A model generated the notes under the pieces. The model saw only the letters and a list, made by a program, of their open reading frames with translations, was not told where the DNA came from and did no database searches. Shown here one piece after another: positions 20,954 through 32,395 of a stretch of 64,000 bases of DNA. This stretch comes from Urechis unicinctus (taxonomy: Eukaryota; Annelida; Polychaeta; Xenopneusta; Urechidae). A program made the translations under genes and the position numbers. The number at the start of each line of letters is the position of its first letter. Positions within the stretch are counted from its first letter, which is position 1. The stretch covers positions 9,609,933 to 9,673,932 of the forward strand of contig CM067349.1 of assembly GCA_034190875.2 (NCBI GenBank). The letters are read 5' to 3'.

Positions 20954-21381
20954 CACTACAATGAGTATATCCCTGCAGAGGAAACTTAACAACACGATAT
21001 TCGTAATTTACATAAACAGACTGGTGAACTTCACTGAATATAACACTGAGGCTCTCTATGGTCGTATCGTACAATGGACAAAATGAGCGAGATAGGTATT
21101 TATATCAGGCGGTTGTTGTCCGCATAACGACACATGACCTGGCTTTAACACATCAATGGGAATTAACGGTTAAGACACCTCACCCGCCGTCAGTCACCTG
21201 CGTGACGGTTCATTGATCACACCGGTGATGACAACGCACTGTACCAATCTTGTAACGCGTCACGCACTCCAAACCGCGACTCGCATCAACCAACTCAACT
21301 GAACCCCACGTACCATAGCAGGAGGGGTTAACATTTCACATGCAACCGATCTGATCAGAAGTTGACCTCGCGGACCTTTAC

Positions 21382-21733
21382 CTGGGACGCACTCGTGTGT
21401 AACCTCAAGATGGACCTGCAGCTCGGCACATTGAGTCTCCACGTTAAACCAGCCTCTGTTGACATTCCCCAGCGCACATGACGTCTTCCCGGAACACAAT
21501 ACATCCAACTGATCTAGGACATCCGCATGACAGCCTAGGTGTCCGTAATCCTCCCCCACGCACCTGCTCAGCCGGAGCCGCCCGTACAGCGCACCCGTCA
21601 CGTGCAGGCGGGTATCCGGGGAGCAATCCAGTCGAAAGTCTTCCCCATCACAGAACTCTCTGGATAGAGCGCCACTGATCACATTGACCAGGGTAAATGA
21701 AGAAAGCACCCATGACGTCACAACGTAAGCCAT
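21382..21733 (-). CDS. V20: leader + SUEL lectin first exon
   Basis: ATG 21733 opens MAYVVTSWVLSSFTLVNVIS; the frame is open to 21805. The domain has EFCDGEDFRLDCSPDTRLHV, ALYGRLRLSRCVGEDYG, LGCHADV, NVNRGWFNVETQCAELQVHL, CVPG. The donor GTAAAG follows 21382. The element is at 21987-21993. Confidence 0.89.
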
Positions 21734-22217
21734 TGTTGGTTTGAAGGCTATGTGAGGCACAGTATCTACCCAGTTATCTAAAATTATCCCCGTTATAACG
21801 TCCAACTCAAAATCATCTCAAATATCCTCCTCTCAGCCAGGTCAGTCCTGGTCCTTAAGCTCAGCACGGAGTGGTTGTATGGACAACCCAGTAAACTACG
21901 TGGTCTGCAAGTTCTGATACTACCGAGACAATAAATGTATCTTATGCAATTTACATGAAATACGTTATCAAGCGAAGTGTTACAGTGAGGCTCTCAACGG
22001 GTGGATTCATGCAAAATGACGAAATAACAGCAATCGTCTAATGAATATCGCGTGGTCACTGGGCAACAAAACGGCCAGATAATAATGTGTTCGGGTGACG
22101 AGTCGAACTAATGTGATACTCAATACTGAAAGAACGTCACGACGCTAAGCGACGTCATGGCGGTCTTGTTAGCGCCACACGGGGAACAAGAGGAACCCCA
22201 TTACCCCCTCCTCTTAC

Positions 22218-22585
22218 CTGGGACGCATGAATGAGAGACTTCCAGGTGTAAACTCATCTGGGCACACGGTAAGCTGACACCAAATAAACCACGATTGATG
22301 TGTCCTAAATCACAGGTAGGTTTCCCGGAACACAACCTGTCCATCACCTGGATGACGTCATCATGACACCCAAGTGACCCGTGGTCCGTCGGAATACACT
22401 TTCCCAGTTGGATCCGTCCAAACAGAGCCGTGTGGAATAAAATGACGTCATGACCATTGCACTGGATGTCCAGTTGTTCCCCGTCGCAATACTCCTGTAG
22501 TAACGGGGAGGTCGTGCGATCCCACAACTTGTAGCACCATTCTTACAATCCATATCACAGATATCAGATACTGAGCCCGATCCAT
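22218..22585 (-). pseudogene. V21: leader and lectin domain out of frame
   Basis: A leader opens at ATG 22585 (MDRAQYLISVIWIVRMVLQV) and reaches SHDLPV, which matches SNDLP in V22; one base later the lectin domain continues in another frame (LQEYCDGEQLDIQC, ALFGRIQLGKCI, HINRGLFGVSLPCAQMSLHL, CVPG). The domain and its donor (after 22218) are intact. A single-base change near 22,500-22,510 accounts for the break. The element is at 22757-22763 and an ATTTGCAT octamer at 22718-22725. Confidence 0.6.
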
Positions 22586-23059
22586 CCTGTGGCAGTTGGC
22601 TGTCACAACACGACACGACAAGGAAATCTTGCTTGGTTTACACGTCCAATAACTATCCCCAAACACATCTACCAGTTACAAACCATAACAGATTCATCCG
22701 AGATAAATGAATTATGCATTTGCATAAAATTTGGCATTCGGTGGGACATTTGAAGTGAGGCTCCCGACATGGTGGCGAACAGATTGATAAGAAATAACAA
22801 GATTATACTCCACACTTATTGACAACAATTGGCGAAACCAAGTAATTTCCGAGTAATTCCCACGTATTGTCTCTTATAATAGAGTTACTATTACTATATG
22901 AGATAAGATCAACAAGAACACTGGGGGGTTTGATATAGCTTAGAATCAACGGCTATTTGTCTTACAGTACACCGGAGCGTCCACTCAGTACTCTACCGTA
23001 ATACCGACACTGCCATTAATTAGTAAAGGCGACCTGGAGATGCTACCTGCAGCTCTCAC

Positions 23060-23429
23060 CTGAGATACACATATACGAGGCCTCCAAGTGTAGACTCATC
23101 TCAGCACACGGAAGGTTGACGTCGAATATACCTCGATTGATATTCCCCATATTACACACGGTCCGACCAGAACATAGTTGATCCATAACGGATATGACGT
23201 CAGCATAGCATCCCAGAGATCCGTGGTCCGTTTTGACACACTTGCCGACTTTAATCCTCCCAAACTGAGCAGAATTAATCACAATGACCTCCATCCCTGT
23301 ACATTGTATGCTGAATGCCTCGCCGTCGCAATACTCCTGAGGCATTGGCAAATCGTTCGATTCCACTGAACACTGCTTCATTACCAACAGCCACACAGAA
23401 GTTAACACCAATAGGCCAAGCACTTCCAT
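23060..23429 (-). CDS. V22: leader + SUEL lectin first exon
   Basis: ATG 23429 opens MEVLGLLVLTSVWLLVMKQC. The domain has EYCDGEAFSIQC, AQFGRIKVGKCVKTDHG, LGCYADV, NINRGIFDVNLPCAEMSLHL, CISG. It belongs to the FGR/MSLHL subtype with V7-V9 and V21. The donor GTGAGA follows 23060. The element is at 23582-23588. Confidence 0.9.
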
Positions 23430-24151
23430 TGCGAAGTTAGTTAGAACTCCCCTCTATCGTGATATTTCGACGGTTGAGTACAAGGTGTAATTCACTCTCA
23501 TTTCGAGTCGGCTTTCAATGCAGTGAATAATTATAAGTTTGATTATACATATTGATGAGAATGGGCTATGGACATTAACGTGAGGCTCCCTAAGAGTGAG
23601 CACCCACGGTATTCTCAATTACCAAATACACAGAAGAAAGAGAAAAGGATTTCACTTAAAGATAAGTATATATTCTGTGTTATAAGACTCATTTGGCATT
23701 TACCAATGGTCCATCAAGTGATACCAGATACAGTTGACATTCTACATTAGTTCCAACTTGGTTCGGTTTTAAAAGTGGAAGGCATTTCAAAATATAACTT
23801 GTGCCCTAGCTGTTCAAAACCCCACGGCGAGTGGGTATGGCAAATGTGAAATCAACTAATTCCAGAACAGGAATCATAAACAGATCATCGTGACCTCTGA
23901 CCTCACAGCTGTTCCGACACACCCCTACGTCTTAAAACCAGGCAATAAACAAATTCATGGCAAGCAAATTCTAGCGTTATGATATAGGCACATCTGGAGT
24001 GGGGGAAAAACGTTATGATCATATGCCACGGAAGAGAAACTCGCGCTGCTCAGGGAAACACGTGTCTCATAGATTGAAGCACCCAGTCGATGGTTGTTAT
24101 TGCTAAGTAATCAATCGATTCTCCTGCCAATCAATCAAGTGAATGACCCAC

Positions 24152-24512
24152 CCTGGAGGCACGAGTAGCTGACCAACAGGTACTTGCTGAGATCATCAGG
24201 ACACGGCAGCTGCGAGGTGAAGACGGCTTTATGGAGCGCGTCCGTGGAGCACCCCGTCCTACCGGAACACATCCCGTCCATCTCCGCCAAGACATCGGCC
24301 TCACAACCCAGCGACCCGTAGTCTGTGGTGATACAGCGCCCTAGTGACATCCTCCCGTACCGAGCCGCGCGGAGAAACACAACTTGACCGGAGGCACACT
24401 CCGCCGTGAATCTCTCTCCCTCACAATAATCCCTCACAGGGTCACTACTTGAGGTCACTTTACGCTGCATTATTCCAACTAGTAAAACGAGAATTGAACT
24501 CAGGTCGCCCAT
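24152..24512 (-). CDS. V23: leader + SUEL lectin first exon
   Basis: I choose ATG 24512 (MGDLSSILVLLVGIMQRKV), which lies about 110 bases past the element at 24623-24629; the frame is open to 24674, but that part lies upstream of the element. The domain has DYCEGERFTAECASGQVVFL, ARYGRMSLGRCITTDYG, LGCEADV, ALHKAVFTSQLPCPDDLSKYL, CLQG. The donor GTGGGT follows 24152. Confidence 0.88.
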
Positions 24513-24891
24513 AATGGTTACTGTTCCGGCTATTCCACTACTGAACAATAATAAGCTCGCCTCCACTCGCATGCGCGGTTTGATTATAATCTTAGAAGCC
24601 TCAGCGCACATATTACTAAAGTGAGGCTCTCGATGGGAGCATATTGTCCAACAGCCAATATACCCGTTTGCCAACTAGTACAATGACAAAATATAGGTAT
24701 TCCGATTCAAGATCGAAATCTAAAATCGTTTTGAAGGACCTCACAAAGCCCATGTTCGTATCATCCCTACGAGGACCTGTTATTGCTTTATCATAGCCGG
24801 TGTCCTGTGGGACTACGATCACGCCGACACTCAACCAGGGAAATACTGATAATTCAGTCCATGGTGCTGGTAAAATACACACACAACTTAC

Positions 24892-25243
24892 CAGTAACAC
24901 ACACTGATGTGGCCTCTAGATAACTTGTAAAATCTACAACACAAGATAGTGTCTCATCAAATATCTTCCTGCGGACGTCTACATTGCACGTGAGCTGTCC
25001 GGAGCAGTATTTATCCATGGAGCTGATGACGTCCGTCTGACAGCCCATGGCGTAGTCGACAGTCACACACCGACCCAACTCCATCCGGCCGTAACGGGCT
25101 GCCGACATCAACACAGCCTCGTCATTAGAACACTCCACGCGGAATATGTCTCCGTCACAATACTCCATGCCCGGGTCACTCAGTGCAAACCCAGCCAGAT
25201 AACAATATACTAATACCACAAGAACAATAAGGAATCTACCCAT
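24892..25243 (-). CDS. V24: leader + SUEL lectin first exon, twin of V25
   Basis: ATG 25243 opens MGRFLIVLVVLVYCYLAGFA. The domain has EYCDGDIFRVECSNDEAVLM, ARYGRMELGRCVTVDYAMGC (shortened loop before GC) and DVRRKIFDETLSCVVDF, CVTG. From LAGFALSDPG to DKYCSGQ it is nearly the same as V25; after that the two differ. The donor GTAAGT follows 24892. The element is at 25350-25356. Confidence 0.9.
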
Positions 25244-25540
25244 GTTGAAGAACTCTAAAGTTTACACTGACAGGCAACTTGGCCATTCCCAACAATTTAA
25301 TCAAATGAGAAGCCATGCTTATTTACATATTATTCACCAATAGCTTCGCGAGGCTCTCGACTGATGTCAATCTTCATGGCGCCTTATTGCAGCAAATCAG
25401 TGGCATATAAGCAGCACGCGGATTGGGTATTCCCCAATTAGGGTTGCAATAAGAGAAGTAATAAGATCAGCTGCTAGTACATCGACGAGGACAAGCTTAT
25501 CGCTTATATAACCAGCATGATATACCGGTATCACGTACAC

Positions 25541-25560
25541 CCCCCCCCCCCCCCCCCCCC
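25541..25560. repeat. Poly-C tract of about 20 bases
   Basis: An uninterrupted C run (G on the minus strand) lies between V24 and V25. It is a likely place for length error or polymorphism. Confidence 0.9.
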
Positions 25561-25649
25561 ATTGATACCTGCCAAAAACAGCGACGTGATAGATGGAGAA
25601 GTGATCAATCAATATCATATACCTCCAATTCATCGCTAATATATCCTAC

Positions 25650-26001
25650 CTGGGATGCAAATAGTACTTGCCACCAAGTAACTTATGAAATCGTTCACAC
25701 ATGAAAGCGGTTCTTCAAATATCTGCCTGCGGATCTCTTTTTCGCAAATCTGCTGTCCAGAGCAGTATTTATCCATGGAGCTGATGACGTCCGTCTGACA
25801 GCCCATGGCGTAGTCGACAGTCACACACCGACCCAACTCCATCCGGCCGTAACTGGCTGCCGACATCAACACAGCCTCGTCATTAGAACACTCCACGCGG
25901 AATATGTCTCCGTCACAATACTCCATACCCGGGTCACTCAGTGCAAACCCAGCCAGACACAAATGAATTACAGCCACTAAGTATCCGTGAAAGATATCCA
26001 T
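25650..26001 (-). CDS. V25: leader + SUEL lectin first exon, twin of V24
   Basis: ATG 26001 opens MDIFHGYLVAVIHLCLAGFA; ATG 26010 is in frame. The first two thirds copy V24; the last third reads EKEIRRQIFEEPLSCVNDFI and CIPG. The donor GTAGGA follows 25650. Its upstream element is a variant, GAGGCAC, at 26107-26113. Confidence 0.9.
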
Positions 26002-26292
26002 ATTCCTCACTGACGCCTACACTATAAGTGCGGCATGGGAAATGAGCTAGCTTTAATATATCGTGCTCATTTGAATATTTGCTAATCACATTGTTTTGAC
26101 CTAAGTGAGGCACCCCACGAGTGCACAAAGCACCATAAGCCCTTTTCTGCATTCTGGAGGACTCACAATCACGATAGATAAAACAAAACAATCCCCAGAA
26201 TCAAAACCAATCACAACGAACATCAAATCAATATTACATTTAGGTGTTATTTCGAAAATGATAATATATATCTCCGGCGTCGACAACCTCAC

Positions 26293-26662
26293 CTGACACA
26301 CACGTATACTCGACCGACAGGTAGGACATTATTTCCTTGGGACACTCTAATGGCTCAGAGAATAGCGCCCGTTTAACCTCAAAAGCACACTCTTGTCTCC
26401 CGGAGCACTGGGCGTCCATGGATCCCCGGACGTCCGTGTGGCATCCCATGTAACCAAACTCCAGAGACACACAGTCTCCCCGCTCCATTCTACCGTAAAC
26501 GGCTCGCTCCATCAAGATCCGCGCCCCCACATCACAGCTCATGACTAGTTCCTCGCCGTCACAAAACTCCATAGATCGTATCCCCTGTGTGTTCGGTAGT
26601 GTATATGATACAAACATGCCTACGACAAACAGAATGTAATCCCCTGTGGTATATAGACACAT
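26293..26662 (-). CDS. V26: leader + SUEL lectin first exon, V15/V16 subtype
   Basis: ATG 26662 opens MCLYTTGDYILFVVGMFVSY. The domain has EFCDGEELVMSC, AVYGRMERGDCVSLEFGYMG, CHTDVRGSMDAQC and CAFEVKRALFSEPLECPKE, CVSG. The central stretch is the same as V15/V16 of unit A. The donor GTGAGG follows 26293. The element is at 26823-26829. Confidence 0.9.
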
Positions 26663-26992
26663 GTTGATTGCAGATTCCTGACGCTGTCACTATCAGCGGC
26701 CGCTAAATACTCCTACAACACACTGACGTATGCCCGCCTAACTGACCTCCCTTCACCATCACCTCGAGAACTTCACACAATGCTTAACTCAATGCGTTGG
26801 ACAAATCAGTATTAAAACTAGTGAGGCTCCCCACGAGAGCGACAGCACGTTGGTCAATATACGGACTTCCCATCAGCAGCGGTATTGTTATTATACAACA
26901 AATACTATTGAATATATAGGAACCAAATATCACCACTATACCTTACGATAGTTTCACCGCGAACTGTGAAAGTAATTATCAAAACGTATTAC

Positions 26993-27350
26993 CTGTAACA
27001 CAAGTATATGTAGCTTCCAGGTACAATGAAAAATCCTTGGGACACTGGTGATGTTCTGAATCTGAACCACCAAAGATACTTCTTTTCACTTCAGCATCAC
27101 ACGCCCGTAACCCGGCACATATTGTATCCAGAGTGACGAGGGCGTCGATTGAACAACCTAGATTACCGTAATCTCTCTCAACACACCGACCCAGCGCCAT
27201 CCTTCCATACTGCGCCCCTGTCACCAGGACACCCTCCCCCAGGGCGCACTCGAACCCCAGCCTCTCCTCCGCGCAATACTCAACAGCGCCTGACACGGAC
27301 AGTAATGACGATAATGTCCACCACAAGAGACCGATGATAAACAAATCCAT
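26993..27350 (-). CDS. V27: leader + SUEL lectin first exon
   Basis: ATG 27350 opens MDLFIIGLLWWTLSSLLSVS; the frame is open to 27386. The domain has EYCAEERLGFECALGEGVLV, AQYGRMALGRCVERDYG, LGCSIDALVTLDTICAG, EVKRSIFGGSDSEHHQCPKD, CVTG. The donor GTAATA follows 26993. The element is at 27468-27474. Confidence 0.89.
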
Positions 27351-27562
27351 CCCGTAAACACGAGCTGAGTACGATATCAACCTCACAGTTTCGTTCGACT
27401 AACTGAATAGGCAATTGGAAATGTAATATACAACAATTAGATATTCAACAGACAGTACGCATTTGGTGAGGCTCCTAACAAGTGAACCACAAAGTTGCCT
27501 CTATTGAGAGTTTGCAAACAAATGTGATGAAAAGGTATGAACTGGGAGGATTATAATTCTAC

Positions 27563-27911
27563 CTTCGACACAGGAATATGTCGCTAGAAGATATAGCGCC
27601 AGATCCTTAGGACATTGCTGGGGATCAGAACCAACAAAGACAGTTCGCTTAACTTCCACGTCACACGTCCGTAATCCCGTACACAACAGATCCAGAACGG
27701 TCAAGGCGTCGGAAGAGCATCCTACATTACCGTAATCGGTCTCTACACACCGCCCCAGCTCCATCCTGCCGTACAGAGCCTGTGCCATGAGGATCCGCTC
27801 CCCAGATCCACACTCTACACGCATCCTCTCTCCGTCACAATACTCGCATGAAGTCGGTGCACAAGTACACAATAACAGTATGGTCCATGATATGGACTTA
27901 CACCGCCCCAT
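27563..27911 (-). CDS. V28: leader + SUEL lectin first exon, V18 subtype
   Basis: ATG 27911 opens MGRCKSISWTILLLCTCAPT; the open frame runs further to 28103 but past the element at 28041-28047, so the inner start is chosen. The domain has EYCDGERMRVECGSGERILM, ALYGRMELGRCVETDYG, then ALTVLDLLCTGLRTCDVEVK and CVEG. The first half copies V18; the second half resembles V27. The donor GTAGAA follows 27563. Confidence 0.89.
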
Positions 27912-28297
27912 TTCACACGTAAGAGATGTAACACACGACCACAGAACTCTCCCCACTATCACACTGACTGAAACCACGGAATAACTAATCGACCAACATA
28001 GGTAAATGATTATGCATGTAATGAAGCCAAACAGCCAAATGAGGCTCCCGACATGTGAGCTATAGGTGCGTCCTAAACAGGCATTTGTAACCATCCTTAA
28101 CATTTCTCTGTAACATTTTCAGAGGAGACATTAACTGTGTTACACACTACACGGCATGGGATGAAGGACATGGTATCATACTTAAGGAACGACCCTGCCT
28201 CTATTACCGCTCACTACACGCCGCAAAGATAGTATTAAGCAAAGAGACCAATCAACAGTGATTCAATCCACTTTCAGAGAGTGGAACTACTTTTCAC

Positions 28298-28647
28298 CTG
28301 TAATACAGATATAGGCAGCTTCCAGGTAGAGAGAGAGGTCCTGAGGACATTGGATGTGTTCCTCCTCAGTGAACGTGACCCTCCCTACCGCTACATCACA
28401 CCTGTCCCGCCCCGAGCACATTGTGTCCAGGTACGGCAGCGAATCCACACTACACCCCAGAGAATTTCCGTAGTCAATGGTGACGCAATGGCCGAGTTTC
28501 ATCCTGCCGTACAGAGCTTGCTTCATGAGGATCCGGTCCCCAGATACACAATTTATCTCCAGTCTCTCCCCGTCACAATACTCCGCCGAGTTCACACAAG
28601 CAGCTATAGAGTCCGCACCATAGAAAAACATAAGTTCTCCTCCACAT
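28298..28647 (-). pseudogene. V29: leader and lectin domain out of frame
   Basis: The ATG at the expected distance (28647) opens MWRRTYVFLWCGLYSCLCEL, but its frame ends within the start of the lectin domain. The domain frame is open from ATG 28631 with a poor leader (MFFYGADSIAACVNSAEYC). The domain is complete: EYCDGERLEINC, ALYGRMKLGHCVTIDYGNS, AVGRVTFTEEEHIQCPQDL, CITG. It may be inactive or may use the weak in-frame start. The donor follows 28298. The element is at 28758-28764. Confidence 0.55.
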
Positions 28648-28883
28648 GATGTCCTAGCTAGAATCTACAAGATACACAACTCCGATCACGCGCATCGACG
28701 GCGAGAAAGAGAAACGCTAAGCGCTAAGTACTTACACCCAAACATTATATCAGCGATGAGGCTCCTCACAAGTGGTACCAAATTTGTGTCCAAAATGACT
28801 CTTTCGAACAATGTTGCATTGTAAATCGAAAAAAATCCCCCCAAAAAGAGTAACCATATGAACCCAGTAACCCCCTTACTCAC

Positions 28884-29237
28884 CGACCACACAGCTGTAG
28901 GCAACCCGTAGATACACTGTGAGGTCTTCATTACATGGGATTATCTCCGCAAAGAGCCGTCTGTTGATGATCTCAATCTCACACTGCTGACCACCAAAAC
29001 ACAGGGCATCCATGGAATGCATGACACTCGCCTGACAGCCCAGGTGCCCGTAGTCCTGTCTCACACACTGACCGACCTCCATGCGACCATACACGGCGTC
29101 CCTGACCAACACGCCCTCTCCAGCCGAGCATGAAGCCTCAAAACGCTCGCCGTCACAGTAATCCCTCTGGTCACTGGAGACGTCTTTCCCTGGTTCATTT
29201 GTAGAACCATCACAACTAATGTGACAGTTAACTTCAT
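28884..29237 (-). pseudogene. V30: leader and lectin domain out of frame
   Basis: A good leader opens at ATG 29237 (MKLTVTLVVMVLQMNQGK), about 125 bases past the element (29358-29364), but the lectin domain (DYCDGERFEASCSAGEGVLV, AVYGRMEVGQCVRQDYG, IINRRLFAEIIPCNEDLTVYL, CVVG) is in another frame. The domain frame reaches an ATG at 29265 that gives no hydrophobic leader. The donor GTGAGT follows 28884. Confidence 0.55.
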
Positions 29238-29525
29238 GATGGAGGCCGACAGCGATGTATGACACACTTAGACCACACCTCTATACACCACTTCATTATA
29301 TCAGTAGTACTATACAAGAATATGCATATTCAACAGGGGAAAATGAAAAACGCAAATGAGGCTCCCTATGGAAGGGGGCAAACACTGGCCGATTTACCAA
29401 TTTACCCGCATCTCGCGAATATCGCTTGTCATAAAAATGAAACGTATTTTTTTTGCGAATCGATCCCACTGTAGTGTAACTACTCTTCAAAAGGAGTGTC
29501 AACAACTAAGCAACGAGTTTGTCAC

Positions 29526-29886
29526 CTGGAACACATGCATGGCGGACCTCCAGGTACAGGCTGAGGTCCTTATGACACGGGACACCCTCCTCAATCAGCC
29601 TCCTGTTGACCTCCACAGCGCACCTGCTCTTTCCAGAGCACCTCCCGTCCAGTGAGGTCAATACGTCCGCGTGACAGCCCAAGGATCCGAAGTCGGCCGT
29701 GACACAGCGGCCCAGGGCCATGCGGCCATACGTCGCCTCCGTCATCAACACGGCATTACCAGACGTACAATCCATATGAACCGTCTCTAAGTCACAGTAC
29801 TCTGTCTCCACCGACATGGACAATGACACGGTTATCCAAACAGAACACGCGGTGGTGGTCAGTATAGGTAGACTGTGGAAAGCCAT
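29526..29886 (-). CDS. V31: leader + SUEL lectin first exon
   Basis: ATG 29886 opens MAFHSLPILTTTACSVWITV; the frame is open to 29937. The domain has EYCDLETVHMDCTSGNAVLM, ATYGRMALGRCVTADFG, LGCHADV, EVNRRLIEEGVPCHKDLSLYL, CVPG. It is the closest relative of V36. The donor GTGACA follows 29526. The element is at 30000-30006. Confidence 0.89.
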
Positions 29887-30320
29887 AGCACCAAGTGATG
29901 TCCAAGTGAAACTAGAGACCACTCGATATCCCACCAAGGTTCAGACTAAAACTGGATAAATTACCAGGCATGGAACGATTTATAAACCATTGGGTTGGTG
30001 AGGCTCCCGATGGGGCAGGTCAAATGTAAATACCAAATGAGGCATTGGCTGAGATTTTAACTGGTCGTTGTAATGAAAATATGAAAGAAAAGAAGTTGGA
30101 GATGGAAGAAAGGAGGGTGGGTTAAGCGATGGTCTCGTTGGTGATCGTGGATGGTGTGTAGGCCAGTTGGTATTCATAATTTACACAAGGTACATGACAA
30201 AATCTCACATCGTACAATTCAATGTCCATAACAGAATGTTGAGGTTCGAAAGTACTGTGAAAGAATAATCCAGAGACAATATAAAAATACAATGTACCCC
30301 AACAAACACAGTACCAGTAC

Positions 30321-30672
30321 CTGGAACACACCGGTGAGACGCCTGTAGGTACAAAGCAAAGTCTTTGGTACACGGGATATCTTCTGTAAACAGCTTACTG
30401 GCCAATGTATCCACCTGACAGACAGCTCTACCAGAGCACATGTTATCCATAGAGCCCAACACAGACACCTCACACCGACCGATATCCACCGTGACACACC
30501 GCCCTAACTCCATCCTGCCGTACAGAGCCTCCGTCACGAGGATCCGCTCCCCAGATCCACACTCGATCTTAAACCCTTCCTCATCACAGTAGTCCGTCAG
30601 GGCCGAGGCAGCCACAGATGACAACGTCAGGTGAAAAAGAAACACTATGCTGTATGTTAAAGTCGCCATCAT
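30321..30672 (-). CDS. V32: leader + SUEL lectin first exon, short-loop subtype
   Basis: ATG 30672 opens MMATLTYSIVFLFHLTLSSV. The domain has DYCDEEGFKIECGSGERILV, ALYGRMELGRCVTVDIGRCE (the usual GSLGCQ loop is shortened to GRCE), TLASKLFTEDIPCTKDFALYL, CVPG. V33 and V34 share the shortened loop. The donor GTACTG follows 30321. The element is at 30771-30777. Confidence 0.89.
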
Positions 30673-30894
30673 GAAACTAGCCTGCCAGTCCAAACACCAG
30701 ACGCTGAGTAAAGAGATGTATAGACAAAATGATGATGAATATTTATTATGGCACATTAGCGTGGCTCAGTGAGGCTCCCGACGACAACACAGGTTACCAG
30801 CCAAAATACTACTTTTCTATCAGGGTTATTGAGTCAAATAATATAGGATGCCGTTATCACAAACCGTAACAGTTTGAAATGAGAATAAGCTGAA

Positions 30895-30990
30895 ATCACA
30901 TGTTACTACCAAAGGTCGTATAAGGATTTGAACCCACGTCTCACAGTTCGTGACATAACCTGATAACTCGACGCGATGCAATATCTCTTG
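30895..30990 (-). repeat. Possible tRNA-derived SINE fragment
   Basis: On the minus strand, GGGTTCAAATCC (box-B form) at about 30,928-30,939 follows a box-A-like stretch at a suitable distance. It lies between V32 and V33. No good acceptor stem is seen. Confidence 0.35.
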
Positions 30991-31065
30991 CAAATACAAG
31001 ATGACCACAGAGAAGCTACGTGAAGAGCTTCCATCATTGTGAATCTACCAGGTAGAAACTTTTAC

Positions 31066-31408
31066 CTGAGACACATTGATGAGCCGTCTGGAGGTAGAGA
31101 GCGAAGTCCTGAGTACAGGTAATGTCTTCCGAGAACGTGCGCCTCAGTAACGCGTCCATCTCACAGATGGCTCGGCCAGAACACAGTCTGTCCATGGTGT
31201 GTAACACAGACACCTCACACCGACCGATATCCACCGTAACACACCGCCCTAACTCCATCCTGCCGTACAGAGCCTCCGTCACGAGGATCCGCTCCCCAGA
31301 TCCACACTCGATCTTAAACCTCTCCTGGTCACAGAAGTCCCTCGCCCCACGAGAGCTCACATGCGACATGGAACTAAACAAGAGAACCGTTAACCTCCAA
31401 GCCGCCAT
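31066..31408 (-). CDS. V33: leader + SUEL lectin first exon, short-loop subtype
   Basis: ATG 31408 opens MAAWRLTVLLFSSMSHVSSR. The domain has DFCDQERFKIECGSGERILV, ALYGRMELGRCVTVDIGRCE, ALLRRTFSEDITCTQDFALYL, CVSG. The DNA of the middle of the exon is nearly the same as in V32 and V34. The donor GTAAAA follows 31066. The element is at 31505-31511. Confidence 0.9.
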
Positions 31409-31739
31409 TACTTCTGTCGCTCAAATACCCTCAATATGCGACAAGACTTACTGCATGAATTACCTCACCATGCATATTTACATGCAGCTAGATAGCATGC
31501 CAGTGAGGCTCCCGATGATATATCGGGTATTTTGTTACAAATGCTTCTTTGTTTGGACGAAAACGTTAAACATATGCCTAGTCTACAAATTTATGGCACA
31601 CTTGCACTCCGTAAAACTTTCTAATGATGAACCCGTCCATTTTCTAAATATCAAAACACTGCAGTTGAAAATGGCGCCTGACATCAGTATAGGCTAATGT
31701 AAACTGCTACTGAAAGAGCTTCATACTGTAATTCAATAC

Positions 31740-32091
31740 CTGTAACACATTGATGTGATGCCTGCATGTACAGAGCGAAATCCTGGGCACACGGGATATC
31801 TTCCTCGAACACCTTCCTCGCTAATGTATCCACGTGACAAGTTGTTTTACCGGAGCACAAGTTATCCATGGAGCCGAGAACAGAAGTCTCACACCGACCC
31901 AGATCCACCGTAACACACCGCCCTAGCTCCATCCTGCCGTACAGAGCCTCCGTCACGAGGATCCGCTCCCCAGATACACACTCGATCCTCAGTCTCTCTC
32001 CGTCACAATACTCCGCGGGGTCGGACCCACTTACTAATGACACTACCCATAGCAAGTTCGTTAAAGCCTTCAAAGTATGATAGGACATCAT
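31740..32091 (-). CDS. V34: leader + SUEL lectin first exon, short-loop subtype
   Basis: ATG 32091 opens MMSYHTLKALTNLLWVVSLV. The domain has EYCDGERLRIECVSGERILV, ALYGRMELGRCVTVDLGRCE, TLARKVFEEDIPCAQDFALYM, CVTG. The donor GTATTG follows 31740. The element is at 32215-32221. Confidence 0.9.
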
Positions 32092-32395
32092 TCCAAACCC
32101 AAATGTCCCCAGTAAGAATCGTTGGCAGTATGGGCTGACACAAGTTGGTAATGATGAAAATGATTCTAAAATGAATATTTATATTTCACACCCAAAGTTT
32201 ATAAACACACAGGTGAGGCTCCCTATGGGTGCTTCTTATATTGAGGCCGAAATACAGCTTATTAGTGAAGGTCCGCTACATCTCGATCATCGGCAAGGGG
32301 AAACTTCGCAGCAGATAACATAGCATATATGTCACCTGAAATAAATACTAATTGAATACTTTGAGTAATCTAATGATAGCATGTTAACAACATAC

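Noticed and set aside
826-29237. Programmed ribosomal frameshifting at leader/domain junctions
   Set aside because: The shifts are +1 in some exons and +2 in others and no common slippery sequence is visible. Random indels or sequencing errors are simpler.
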